Shown here in pieces: positions 54,852 to 63,617 of a stretch of DNA of 64,000 nucleotides. Both the position numbers and the translations under genes were made by a program. The notes beneath the pieces are model-generated. The model did no database searches. It was not told where the DNA came from and was given only the letters and a program-made list of their open reading frames with translations. Origin of the DNA: Dickeya oryzae (GTDB lineage: Bacteria; Pseudomonadota; Gammaproteobacteria; Enterobacterales; Enterobacteriaceae). The first letter of the stretch is position 1. Each line of letters starts with the position of its first letter. The DNA lies in NCBI RefSeq assembly GCF_009372235.1, contig NZ_ML762920.1:215198-279197 (forward strand), given 5' to 3'.

Positions 54852-55888
54852 CGTGTACGTGGGTCCAGCAAAAAGATCAGCGCATCCGCCAGTGCATTGA
54901 GCAGGATGAAACAGACCCCAATCAACAGCGTCGCCCCCATTACCGCCGGAATATCCGCGGCAAACAGCGCCGTCGTCAGGTAACGCCCTACGCCGGGCCA
55001 GGAAAACACCGTTTCCACCAGAATCGCCCCTTCCAACAGGCTGGCGTAAGAGAGCATCAATACCGTCACCATGACCGTCTGAATATTGGGCAAAATATGA
55101 AAAAGCAGGATACGCCACTGACTGGCCCCCATCGCACGGGCTAACGTGACGTATTCTTTGCCACTCTCTTCCAACAGCGCCGTGCGCAACATCCGTGCGA
55201 TGCTGGCCATTGACACAAACCCCAGTACGCAGGCGGGCAACCACAGGTGTGCCAGCACGTTACGAAGCATCGCCAGATTGCGACTCCAGTTGCCGAACAA
55301 CACAAATCCTGTCGGTAATTCGGCCGAATACTGATAAACGTCATCGATCCGCCCCGGCCCGGCAGACCAGTGCAACACGGAGTAAAACAGCAACAGGCTG
55401 AGTAAGCCAATCCAGAATACCGGTACGGAATACCCCAGCAACGCCACCGTACGCACCAGATAGTCTAAAACACCACCGGGTTTCAACGCCGATAAGAGTG
55501 CCAGCGTAATGCCTCCGACAAATCCAAGCACGATGGCGCTGGTCGCCAGTTCAATAGTAGCCGGGAAGGTACGCAGTAAATCGTCCAGCACCGGTTGTAA
55601 GGTGTTACACGACACGCCGAAATCGCCTTGAAGCAGCGCACAAAGGTAATCCCAGAATTGCAGCCACAATGGCTTGTCGAGCCCCAGTTGCTGGCGCACC
55701 TGGCTATAGGTAGCATCGCTGGCATGTTCTCCCGTGACGGGCAACACCTGATCAGCTGACGCTAAATGGGTTAACAGGAAGGTAAAAAACAACAGGCCCA
55801 ACAGCGTCAGGCATAACGAAAGGAAACCACCCAGCACCTTGCCGGGACGCGCCGCAGTTCCCCATATCTGTTGATAAAATGAACTCAT
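54848..55888 (-). CDS. ABC importer permease, OppB/DppB type
   Basis: A 346-residue inner-membrane permease, first gene of the operon. Typical text: FFTFLLTHLASADQVLPVTGE, RQQLGLDKPLWLQFWDYL, the EAA loop ARAMGASQWRILLFHILPN and ETVFSWPGVGRYLTTALFAAD. I choose the ATG at 55888 (MSSFYQQIW); an open frame 66 nt longer starts in poor context. The promoter must lie in the 160 bp between here and chaC, or further upstream. Confidence 0.92.
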   Translation of the reverse strand: MSSFYQQIWGTAARPGKVLGGFLSLCLTLLGLLFFTFLLTHLASADQVLPVTGEHASDATYSQVRQQLGLDKPLWLQFWDYLCALLQGDFGVSCNTLQPVLDDLLRTFPATIELATSAIVLGFVGGITLALLSALKPGGVLDYLVRTVALLGYSVPVFWIGLLSLLLFYSVLHWSAGPGRIDDVYQYSAELPTGFVLFGNWSRNLAMLRNVLAHLWLPACVLGFVSMASIARMLRTALLEESGKEYVTLARAMGASQWRILLFHILPNIQTVMVTVLMLSYASLLEGAILVETVFSWPGVGRYLTTALFAADIPAVMGATLLIGVCFILLNALADALIFLLDPRTR

Positions 55889-56049
55889 TGACGGTGGCCT
55901 TGTTGCCGGTCTGACAATCCCGGTCGTGACACGTTGCCTGCATGGTATCATCACTACCGCCGGACCGGTATAGACAACCGCCGCCTCAGTGTGTGCCTAC
56001 CCTGCTGGCTCACGCCGTCAACGTGCTGCCAGAACGCCGCCAATAGCAA

Positions 56050-56742
56050 TCAGCACGGGGATTCCCGTGCCGGGCCGATGGAAAGATTTTGTTGCAGCTC
56101 ACGCACCCGCTGCGCCAGCGCGCTCAGGCTTTCGTCCTCCATACCGTAGTGATTCAGCTCCTGTTCCAGCGCGAACAGATACTGGGCATTGGTACCGAGC
56201 GGCCCGCTGGCGCTGGCAATCAATGGCGCGATGCTCTGAATACAGGTATCCGCTTCCAGCAATGGATGTTCCGGGTTGGTGACAAACACCAGCGCGGTAA
56301 TCGGCTCCCCGTTCTGACAGCGTAACTCACACCACAATGGCCGGTAACAGCCGGTCAGCATTTCGCGCTTCCACAGCAGTTCCAGCTCGTCACGCAGCGT
56401 CGTTTCAGGCAACCGATAGGCCAGCCCGGTCGTTTCACCTCCCGGTTTCAACCCCAGCATGCGGCCGGGCTGACTGTGCGTACCGCGCCCTGCGGTAAGA
56501 CGCAGACAAAAGGTACGATGCCAGCCGTGAAGCGTTGCCACACAGACTTCTTCGGCATCAAACACCGGGTTCCACATCAACGAGCCATAGCCAAACACCC
56601 AGACAGGGCTTTGATCGGGGCGGGATGCCAACGTACACGCCAGAGAAGCCTCTCGCTGCTGAGGCGTTAGCAGCAATGATTCGTCAATTTTTCCAAACGA
56701 GGTTTTACAATCCGCTTTCTGCAAGAAATCACGCGTCAACAC
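56050..56742 (-). CDS. chaC: Glutathione-specific gamma-glutamylcyclotransferase ChaC
   Basis: A 230-residue enzyme that degrades glutathione to 5-oxoproline and Cys-Gly. The substrate-binding loop is VWVFGYGSLMWNP. Other conserved text: FCLRLTAGRGTHSQPGRML, LLWKREMLTGCY and SGPLGTNAQYLFALEQEL. The catalytic Glu is probably the one in LWKREM or nearby. In E. coli it is part of chaABC; here it is divergent from chaA, with about 840 bp between and no chaB in the window. Confidence 0.93.
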   Translation of the reverse strand: MLTRDFLQKADCKTSFGKIDESLLLTPQQREASLACTLASRPDQSPVWVFGYGSLMWNPVFDAEEVCVATLHGWHRTFCLRLTAGRGTHSQPGRMLGLKPGGETTGLAYRLPETTLRDELELLWKREMLTGCYRPLWCELRCQNGEPITALVFVTNPEHPLLEADTCIQSIAPLIASASGPLGTNAQYLFALEQELNHYGMEDESLSALAQRVRELQQNLSIGPARESPC

Positions 56743-57442
56743 TACCTACTGCCCTCACTAAAACGATTTTACTGCGCGGCTGCACCGCCTTGTCTATTCT
56801 GGCCGATTATCAACCCTATAATCAACGCAGGCATTGCTTATTTCTACGGCAAAATATCGTTAATCTTTACCAGAATTATCATAAAGCCGATGAGCCATTA
56901 AGAACGGTAAGAAAATGCAATGGCAACAAGGTGGAATAGCCACGCCTTAGGCGATATCTCGCCTGACCACCGCAGCATGCAGTGTCGCCGTCTCAGGCAT
57001 GGCCTGCGAAATTTCTCCAGCAATAGATACCGGGCCTGCCGCCCGCTACACAGCCTGCCGATTCATGAATAAATGGTGCTCACACCTTAGTTATCCTCGA
57101 TTAATCCTGGAAATAGCTATGTATAGAAAGATAAAGTGCGTTATTCTTTGGTAAAGATAGTCAACAAAATAAACAAAACCCTTTATTATTAGTAATATAA
57201 ATATCAAATAATAAAAATCTTGACTCATTTTCATTTTTTTAAGTTACTGCACTCTTTCAGCAATAATTCGATGCCAACATTAGCGGCACGGCAGAGAAAA
57301 CATTCAGGTAAGCCCCGTCGACGATGGCCTGTGCCAGCCATACCTTGTCGGCAGCGATAAATGCCCGGATACCACCTCAGCATGGATTTCCGAACGCATC
57401 GTTTTTCAAGCATATTGCTTGCAGGGAGCCGTGTTTTCACGA

Positions 57443-57496
57443 CATGTATTATCACGATGACATTTATTATCACGATGACATGTATTGTCGCGATAT
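57443..57496. repeat. 18-bp tandem repeat, three copies
   Basis: CATGTATTATCACGATGA, CATTTATTATCACGATGA and CATGTATTGTCGCGATAT follow one another. The third is diverged. It lies about 85 bp upstream of the chaA start. Confidence 0.88.
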
Positions 57497-57510
57497 GTTG
57501 CTTTCACCAC

Positions 57511-57562
57511 ATTCTGTTTGTAGACGATATCTGTTTTCAGACGGTATCTGTTTTCAAGCGCT
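57511..57562. repeat. 17-bp tandem repeat, three copies, ahead of chaA
   Basis: ATTCTGTTTGTAGACGAT, ATCTGTTTTCAGACGGT and ATCTGTTTTCAAGCGCT follow one another and end 18 bp before the chaA start codon, so they overlap the likely promoter or leader. Confidence 0.85.
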
Positions 57563-57580
57563 ATATAAGGAGACCCGATC

Positions 57581-58681
57581 ATGCCGACATCCACTGACGC
57601 GGTGAAAACCCGTCATCACGAATATACCTTGATTTTTCCCCTGCTGGCGTTGCTGGTGCTCATGCTATGGGGCGATAGTCACAGCCTGCCCGCCATGGTC
57701 GGCATCAATCTGCTGGCGTTGGTCGGGATCCTCGCCAGCGCATTTAGCGTGGTGCGCCATGCAGATGTGCTGGCGCATCGTCTGGGTGAGCCCTACGGGT
57801 CGCTTATCCTCAGCCTGTCAGTCGTCATTCTCGAGGTTAGCCTGATTTCAGCACTGATGGCGACCGGGGACGCAGGCCCGACGCTGATGCGCGACACCCT
57901 CTACTCCATCATTATGATCGTCAGCGGTGGTTTGGTCGGTTTCGCCCTGTTGCTCGGCGGGCGAAAATTCGCCACGCAGTACGTTAATCTGGGCGGCATC
58001 AAGCAGTACCTGATGGCTATCTTTCCGCTGGCGGTGCTGGTGTTGGTGTTCCCTGCCGCCCTGCCTGACGGCAATTTTTCTGTGGTGCAATCCATTATTA
58101 TCGCGCTGATCTCAGCCGTGATGTACGGCGTCTTCCTGCTGATTCAAACCCGTACGCATCAAAGCCTGTTTGTTTATGAGCACGAAGATGAGGGCGATGA
58201 CGGCGACCCACATCACGGCAAACCTTCCGCACACAGTTCTGCCTGGCATGCCGCCTGGCTGCTGGTCCACCTGGTGGCGGTCATTGCTGTTACCAAAATG
58301 GACTCCCCGCAGCTGGAAGGGCTGCTGGAGGCCATGAACGCCCCGTCCCAGTTCACCGGTTTTCTGGTCGCGCTGCTGATCCTCTCGCCGGAAGGTCTGG
58401 GGGCAATTACCGCCGTACTGCGTAATCAGGTGCAACGTGCAATGAACCTGTTCTTTGGTTCCGTGCTGGCAACCATTTCGCTCACAGTCCCCGCCGTGAC
58501 GTTGATAGCCACCCTCACTGACCGGACGCTGCATTTCGCCCTCGATTTGCCCCACATCGTGGTGATGCTATCGGTACTGATCTTGTGCCAGATTTCGTTT
58601 TCTACCGGTCGTACCAATGTGCTCAACGGTAGCGCCCATTTGGCACTGTTCGTGGCGTACCTGATGACCGTCATGCTGTAA
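57581..58681 (+). CDS. chaA: Ca2+(Na+,K+)/H+ antiporter ChaA
   Basis: A 366-residue integral membrane cation exchanger with about eleven helices in two inverted halves. Each half contains the acidic exchanger motif: [17 protein letters not shown] in the first and [20 protein letters not shown] in the second. The loop between them is rich in Asp, Glu and His ([16 protein letters not shown]). E. coli ChaA removes Na+, K+ and Ca2+ at high pH. The start follows AAGGAGACCCGATC. The same length as in E. coli. Confidence 0.96.
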   Translation: MPTSTDAVKTRHHEYTLIFPLLALLVLMLWGDSHSLPAMVGINLLALVGILASAFSVVRHADVLAHRLGEPYGSLILSLSVVILEVSLISALMATGDAGPTLMRDTLYSIIMIVSGGLVGFALLLGGRKFATQYVNLGGIKQYLMAIFPLAVLVLVFPAALPDGNFSVVQSIIIALISAVMYGVFLLIQTRTHQSLFVYEHEDEGDDGDPHHGKPSAHSSAWHAAWLLVHLVAVIAVTKMDSPQLEGLLEAMNAPSQFTGFLVALLILSPEGLGAITAVLRNQVQRAMNLFFGSVLATISLTVPAVTLIATLTDRTLHFALDLPHIVVMLSVLILCQISFSTGRTNVLNGSAHLALFVAYLMTVML

Positions 58682-58994
58682 GCGCACCACCGTTCCCGCT
58701 GTGCCGGTATCGACGACGTATACCGGCGCAGGCCGCCACGGATGGGCGACGATGAGCGGCATTGTGGCACGGCCTCAGTCGCGACACATTTACCCCGAAA
58801 AACCCTTTCTATTGATTTATCGCTGGATCTGCGCCAAAAAACAGGCGTATGGTATCGACTTTGGACTGTGTCCTACCGTGGTGGCTGCGTTTTTTATTCC
58901 CGTTTTTCAGGCAACCACCGCAGGCGGCACACGCCCTGGCCGTGACGGGCCGCTGTCGACCCGCCTGTTTTTCATTGTTTGGTTCTTGCTTTCC
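58682..58994. other. Gene-free gap between chaA and dauA
   Basis: 313 bp. An open frame continues from here into dauA, starting with a GTG at 58701, but its translation has no similarity to DauA and no ribosome site. The promoter of dauA is expected here; nothing specific is seen. Confidence 0.6.
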
Positions 58995-60710
58995 ATGAAA
59001 TCACACCGAATTAACGGTATCAGACCGTTCAGCGCGCTGATTGAAGCCTGCTGGCGAGAAAAGTACACCTTATCGCGTTTTACCCATGATGTTATCGCTG
59101 GCATTACTGTCGGTATTATCGCCATCCCACTGGCAATGGCGTTGGCTATCGCCAGCGGCGTGCCACCGCAGTACGGGCTTTACACCTCGGCGGTTGCTGG
59201 ATTGCTGATCGCCATCTGCGGCGGTTCACGCTACAGCGTATCGGGGCCGACAGCCGCGTTTGTGGTCATTCTCAACCCGGTGTCGCAACAGTTTGGTCTT
59301 TCCGGGCTGCTGGTCGCCACTCTGCTCTCTGGGGTCTTTTTACTGCTGATGGGGCTGTGTCGGCTGGGGCGACTGATTGAATACATCCCGTTGCCGGTCA
59401 CGCTGGGCTTCACGTCGGGTATCGCCATTACCATCGCCACCATGCAGGTAAAAGACTTTTTTGGCCTGACGATGGCGACGGTGCCAGAGCACTATGCCGC
59501 CAAAGTTGCGGCGCTGGCGCTGGCGATGCCCACACTCAATATCGGCGATACCCTTATCGGTGCCACGACACTGCTGGTATTGATAGTCTGGCCCCGACTC
59601 GGCGTTCGCCTGCCGGGGCACCTCCCGGCTCTGCTGGCTGGCACCGCCGTGATGGGGGTGCTGTCATCGTTTCATATCGAGGTCGCCACCATCGGCTCGC
59701 GTTTTAGCTACCTGTTGGCCGATGGCAGTCACGGGCAAGGGATCCCGGCTATCCTGCCGCAGTTTGTCCTGCCGTGGAACATCCCCGCGCCGGATGGTCA
59801 CACCATGGCGCTGAGCTGGCAAAGCTTGTCCGAACTGCTGCCTGCGGCATTTTCGATGGCGATGTTGGGTGCCATTGAATCGTTGCTGTGCGCTGTCGTA
59901 CTGGATGGGATGACCGGTCGCAAACACCACCCCAGCAGCGAACTGCTGGGCCAGGGCATCGGCAACATGGTGGCTCCGTTCTTTGGTGGCATTACCGCGA
60001 CGGCGGCGATCGCCCGCTCAGCAGCAAACGTGCGTGCGGGAGCGACCTCGCCTATCGCTGCGGTGATCCATGCCTTGCTGGTATTGCTGTCTTTGCTGGT
60101 GCTGGCCCCCTGGCTGTCTTATCTGCCGCTCTCCGCCATGGCGTCGTTGCTGCTGCTGGTAGCCTGGAACATGAGCGAGGCGCACAAAGTGCTCTATATC
60201 CTGCGCCGGGCACCACGCGACGATATCCTGATATTGCTGTTGTGCATGGGGTTAACTGTTCTGTTTGATATGGTGATCGCCATTACGGTCGGTATTGTGC
60301 TGGCCTCATTGCTGTTTATGAGGAATGTGGCGCGCATGACCCGACTGAGCGAACTGCCCGGCACCGTGGCAGACCAGCGGCTGGTGCTGCGAATCAACGG
60401 CCCGTTATTCTTTGCGGCCGCAGAACGCTTGTTTACGGAACTGATGGAGCGTGCCGAGCCTTATCCAACCATCATCCTGCAGTGGGATGCGGTCTCGGTG
60501 CTGGATGCGGGCGGCCTTAATGCATTCCGCCATTTTGTGGAATTGTTACCGCCGGAAAAACAGTTGATTCTTACCGATATCCCGTTTCAGCCGCTTAAAA
60601 CACTGGCTCGGGCGAATGTGACACCGATTGCCAACCGGCTGGGATTCTACGCGACGCTGGAACAAGCGCTGGCAGAAACCCAAGCCCAGCACGACTCGCT
60701 CAACGCCTGA
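58995..60710 (+). CDS. dauA: C4-dicarboxylic acid transporter DauA (SulP/SLC26 family, STAS domain)
   Basis: A 571-residue SulP transporter. The membrane part (about 25-430) opens with [39 protein letters not shown], quoted in part, and contains [18 protein letters not shown] and [21 protein letters not shown]. The C-terminal STAS domain (about 455-560) has [16 protein letters not shown] and [15 protein letters not shown]. coli DauA takes up succinate at acid pH and acts in the control of DctA. I choose ATG 58995 ([11 protein letters not shown]); the window-long upstream extension is not coding. A terminator follows. Confidence 0.94.
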   Translation: MKSHRINGIRPFSALIEACWREKYTLSRFTHDVIAGITVGIIAIPLAMALAIASGVPPQYGLYTSAVAGLLIAICGGSRYSVSGPTAAFVVILNPVSQQFGLSGLLVATLLSGVFLLLMGLCRLGRLIEYIPLPVTLGFTSGIAITIATMQVKDFFGLTMATVPEHYAAKVAALALAMPTLNIGDTLIGATTLLVLIVWPRLGVRLPGHLPALLAGTAVMGVLSSFHIEVATIGSRFSYLLADGSHGQGIPAILPQFVLPWNIPAPDGHTMALSWQSLSELLPAAFSMAMLGAIESLLCAVVLDGMTGRKHHPSSELLGQGIGNMVAPFFGGITATAAIARSAANVRAGATSPIAAVIHALLVLLSLLVLAPWLSYLPLSAMASLLLLVAWNMSEAHKVLYILRRAPRDDILILLLCMGLTVLFDMVIAITVGIVLASLLFMRNVARMTRLSELPGTVADQRLVLRINGPLFFAAAERLFTELMERAEPYPTIILQWDAVSVLDAGGLNAFRHFVELLPPEKQLILTDIPFQPLKTLARANVTPIANRLGFYATLEQALAETQAQHDSLNA

Positions 60711-60726
60711 CAACCGACCGGCCTTC

Positions 60727-60758
60727 GCATTGCGCGAGGCCGGTTTTTCCTCACAAGT
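60727..60758. terminator. Terminator after dauA
   Basis: Stem ACCGGCCT / AGGCCGGT with an inner CGC/GCG pair, followed by TTTTTCC. It sits between the convergent dauA and the unknown minus-strand gene. Confidence 0.88.
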
Positions 60759-60790
60759 TAAAAAGCAAATTTAAGTTAAAAAGCAAATTA
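60755..60790. repeat. 18-bp direct repeat, two copies
   Basis: AAGTTAAAAAGCAAATTT at 60755 and AAGTTAAAAAGCAAATTA at 60773 are adjacent; the last bases of the second copy form the stop codon of the minus-strand gene that follows. Confidence 0.88.
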
Positions 60791-61219
60791 GCAAAATTCG
60801 GCTGACGCCACGGAATGCACCGAAAGGCATTCCGCCTGCTGGCTCAACACCAGTTCGTAGCCGCGACACGCACGCTCGATTATCTGCAACTGCTCGCCAG
60901 ACAACGCATACGGTAACTGGATATCCAGCTCCGTCACCCCATGTTGGCACGCCAGTGTAATCAACCGGGAAAGATTGGTTTCATCGCTGGCCTGAGTGGA
61001 CAACACCTGCATCGCCAGCTCCAGCAGGTCATCTTTCCCCGTGGCACCGGTCATTCCCGCCGCCATGGAAGATTTAGTCACCATACCAAAAATAGGCATC
61101 ACACCATATAACGCATCAACAAAACGCCAGCGCTTGCGGCACAGCGCACCGAGGTACGCCGTGTAATCAATACACATCCTTTCCGAGGAGCCCGCAGGCC
61201 CAGCGTGAGCCTCTTCCAT
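60788..61219 (-). CDS. Unknown 143-residue protein divergent from rstA
   Basis: I do not recognise this protein. The start is behind GAGAGAAGGG. Residues 1-15 are Gly/Ser rich. The middle has a small Gly/Met-rich segment (FGMVTKSSMAAGMTGATGKDDLLELAMQVL), and the C-terminal half is a compact mixed helix/strand domain (ELDIQLPYALSGEQLQIIERACRGYE). Two Cys at the ends of helices and one as the last residue. No signal peptide, no membrane segment. Divergent from rstA across 230 bp, so it may share acid or RstA control; this is only positional. Confidence 0.65.
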   Translation of the reverse strand: MEEAHAGPAGSSERMCIDYTAYLGALCRKRWRFVDALYGVMPIFGMVTKSSMAAGMTGATGKDDLLELAMQVLSTQASDETNLSRLITLACQHGVTELDIQLPYALSGEQLQIIERACRGYELVLSQQAECLSVHSVASAEFC

Positions 61220-61446
61220 CCCTTCTCTCCTTTACGCCAGGCGACCATTGCCGTCGCGCCGTTCATATCAACCATTACAACGTAAAAAGGATTAATAAGG
61301 TATAGTATCTCTAACAATTGTAGAGCTATACGGCAAAAGCTGGGGCTTTTCTGCTGGCAATGCGATCCAGCGCACCCTACGCTTTCGCCGTCGCTTCCAT
61401 GCTGTCGCATGAACCATAATACGCGTACTGTTGTGAGTAGAATGTC

Positions 61447-62190
61447 ATGTATAAAGTTGTTTTTGTTGAGGATGATCCGGAAGTTGGCAAACTGATTGCA
61501 GCCTATCTGGGCAAACATGATATTGATGTGCGTATTGAGCCTCGTGGTGATAACGCACTGGCCTTCATCGAAGAACAACAACCCGACCTGGTGTTACTGG
61601 ACATCATGTTGCCCGGTAAGGACGGCATGACGATTTGCCGTGAACTGCGCCCGCAATATACCGGCCCGATCGTGCTGCTCACCTCGCTCGACAGCGACAT
61701 GAACCACATTCTGTCGCTGGAGATGGGGGCCGATGACTATATCCTGAAGACCACACCGCCTGCGGTTCTGCTGGCACGTCTGAGATTACATTTCCGTCAA
61801 TACGCCGCCACACCGCAACCTGTCGTTGAGAGGAACACCCCAGAAAAAGCACAGGTGCAGGTGCATAAATCGCTGCATTTCGGCCTGCTGTGTATCGACC
61901 CGGTTAACCGCGACGTCACGCTGGCGGATGAAAATATTCCGCTTTCCACGTCGGACTTCGATTTACTGTGGTTACTGGCCACCCACGCCGGGCAGATCAT
62001 GGATCGTGAAGCGTTGCTCAAGGCGTTGCGTGGCGTCAGTTACGACGGTATGGACCGCAGTATCGATGTGGCGATTTCCCGTCTGCGTAAAAAGCTCTAC
62101 GACAACGCGCTGGAGCCGGTGCGTATCAAAACCATCCGTAACAAAGGCTACCTGTTCGCCCCGAATGCCTGGGAGACCCTCACGCCATGA
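61447..62190 (+). CDS. rstA: Response regulator RstA
   Basis: A 247-residue OmpR-family regulator. Receiver domain: VFVEDDPEVGKLI, phospho-acceptor Asp in VLLDIMLPGKDGM, Lys in YILKTTPPAVLL. The C-terminal winged helix has DFDLLWLLATHAGQIMDREALL and DVAISRLRKKLYD. Text such as LVLLDIMLPGKDGMTICREL and LTSLDSDMNHIL is almost identical to E. coli RstA, which is phosphorylated by RstB, controlled by PhoP, and activates asr under acid. rstB overlaps by 4 nt. Confidence 0.96.
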   Translation: MYKVVFVEDDPEVGKLIAAYLGKHDIDVRIEPRGDNALAFIEEQQPDLVLLDIMLPGKDGMTICRELRPQYTGPIVLLTSLDSDMNHILSLEMGADDYILKTTPPAVLLARLRLHFRQYAATPQPVVERNTPEKAQVQVHKSLHFGLLCIDPVNRDVTLADENIPLSTSDFDLLWLLATHAGQIMDREALLKALRGVSYDGMDRSIDVAISRLRKKLYDNALEPVRIKTIRNKGYLFAPNAWETLTP

Positions 62191-63542
62191 AAAAACTGTT
62201 TATTCAGTTCTTTCTACTGCTGTTTGCCAGCTTTCTGGTGATGACCCTGCTGGTCGGGTTGGTGTACAAAGTCACGGCGGAGCGCGCCGGTCGGCAATCG
62301 ATGGACGACCTGATGAAAAGCTCGCTGTACCTGATTCGCAACGAGTTACGCTCCATCCCCCCCAGAGAGTGGCACAAAACCATCAACCAGATGGATCTCA
62401 ATTTGTCGTTCAAGTTACATATTGAGCCCATCAATAAATATCGGCTCAGTACGCTGGCGCAACAGCGGCTGATTCAGGGTGAAATCGTCGCGTTGGATGA
62501 CGAGTACACCTTCATCCAGCGTATTCCGCGCAGCCATTATGTGCTGGCAGTCGGCCCCATCCCCTACCTGTTCTTCCTGCATGAAATACGTCTGGTCAAT
62601 TTACTGTTTCTGGCGTTAATCGGGTTGTCGCTGGCGCTACCGGTATTCTTATGGATGCGCCCACACTGGAAAGCGATGTTACGGCTGGAAAGCGCGGCAC
62701 AACGGCTGGGCGACGGGCATCTGGAAGAGCGTACCCATTTTGATAATACCTCCAGCCTGTTTCGCTTAGGTGTGGCATTCAACCGTATGGCCGATAACCT
62801 CAACCAATTGATTACCAGTAAGAAACAGCTTATCGACAATATTGCCCATGAGCTGCGCACCCCGCTGGTTCGGTTGCGTTACCGGCTGGCGATGAGCGAC
62901 AACCTGACCGATGACGAGCAGGAAGCCATCAACCGGGATGTCGGCCAACTCGAAGCGCTCATCGACGAACTGCTGACCTACGCCCGTCTTGACCGGCCGC
63001 AGGTGACGCTGCATCTCGAAGAGATCGACCTGTCGCAATGGCTGCAAAAACGGGTCGATGATTTTCGACTGGTGCACGATGACAAACTGATTGAACTGGA
63101 TGTCGCGAGCGGTAACCAGTTCGGCTATGTCGACCTGCGCCTGATGGAGCGGGTACTGAATAATCTGGTCAATAATGGTTTACGCTTCTGCCAACAACGC
63201 CTGCGAGTCGGGTTGACACTCGATCAGCAGACCGCGTGTCTGCAAGTGGAAGATGACGGGCCAGGTATCGCGCCGCAAGACCGTGAGCACATTTTCGAAC
63301 CCTTCATCCGTCTGGAGGCGGGCATCGAAAACAGCAGCGGCGGTTGCGGTCTGGGGCTGGCCATTGTTCACGCCATCGTGCGTGCTTACAACGGCACTAT
63401 CGACGTCGACAGCAGCCCGTTGGGAGGCGCTCGTTTCCTGTTCCGCTGGCCGATTGTCACCACTAAACCTGCATCAAATTCTTCGTCTGCAAACCTTGTA
63501 CAATCCGTTACACGCGGAAACCAAACACTCACAGATCGTTAG
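62187..63542 (+). CDS. rstB: Sensor histidine kinase RstB
   Basis: A 451-residue membrane sensor kinase. TM1 is at about 6-28 (IQFFLLLFASFLVMTLLVGLVY), a periplasmic domain of about 105 residues follows, and TM2 is at about 138-156. HAMP, then the His box DNIAHELRTPLVRLRYRL and the HATPase domain (NNLVNNGLRF, VEDDGPGIAP, GGCGLGLAIVHAIV). It is the cognate kinase of RstA. The start overlaps the rstA stop (ATGA). The last 45 bp of the gene contain a candidate RstA box for the next gene. Confidence 0.96.
   Translation: MKKLFIQFFLLLFASFLVMTLLVGLVYKVTAERAGRQSMDDLMKSSLYLIRNELRSIPPREWHKTINQMDLNLSFKLHIEPINKYRLSTLAQQRLIQGEIVALDDEYTFIQRIPRSHYVLAVGPIPYLFFLHEIRLVNLLFLALIGLSLALPVFLWMRPHWKAMLRLESAAQRLGDGHLEERTHFDNTSSLFRLGVAFNRMADNLNQLITSKKQLIDNIAHELRTPLVRLRYRLAMSDNLTDDEQEAINRDVGQLEALIDELLTYARLDRPQVTLHLEEIDLSQWLQKRVDDFRLVHDDKLIELDVASGNQFGYVDLRLMERVLNNLVNNGLRFCQQRLRVGLTLDQQTACLQVEDDGPGIAPQDREHIFEPFIRLEAGIENSSGGCGLGLAIVHAIVRAYNGTIDVDSSPLGGARFLFRWPIVTTKPASNSSSANLVQSVTRGNQTLTDR
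63499..63512 (+). promoter_or_regulatory. Candidate RstA-binding box upstream of asr
   Basis: TACAATCCGTTACA agrees with the published RstA box TACATNTNGTTACA at all but two specified positions, with the GTTACA half perfect. It lies 106 bp before the asr ATG, inside the 3' end of rstB. Confidence 0.6.
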
Positions 63543-63617
63543 CGTAGCTTATCTTATGCTTCAGCCATCGGCCCACCCTGGGGCTTGAAATGTGAACGGG
63601 ATAATGAGGAATTTACG

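Larger units (their letters stand above)
56743..57580. other. 838-bp gene-free region between chaC and chaA
   Basis: No convincing gene. The middle part (57100-57240) is strongly AT-rich. The right part carries two short tandem repeat arrays (57443-57496 and 57511-57562) directly upstream of chaA. A short minus-strand frame at 57231-57473 has no ribosome site and overlaps the repeats; I do not count it as a gene. E. coli has chaB near here; it is absent. Confidence 0.65.

Noticed and set aside
57231..57473. 80-codon minus-strand frame between chaC and chaA
   Set aside because: No ribosome site, overlaps an 18-bp repeat array and has no recognisable family; at most a relic.
58701..58994. N-terminal extension of dauA by 98 codons
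   Set aside because: Translation has no similarity to SulP proteins, and the family start text begins shortly after the ATG at 58995.
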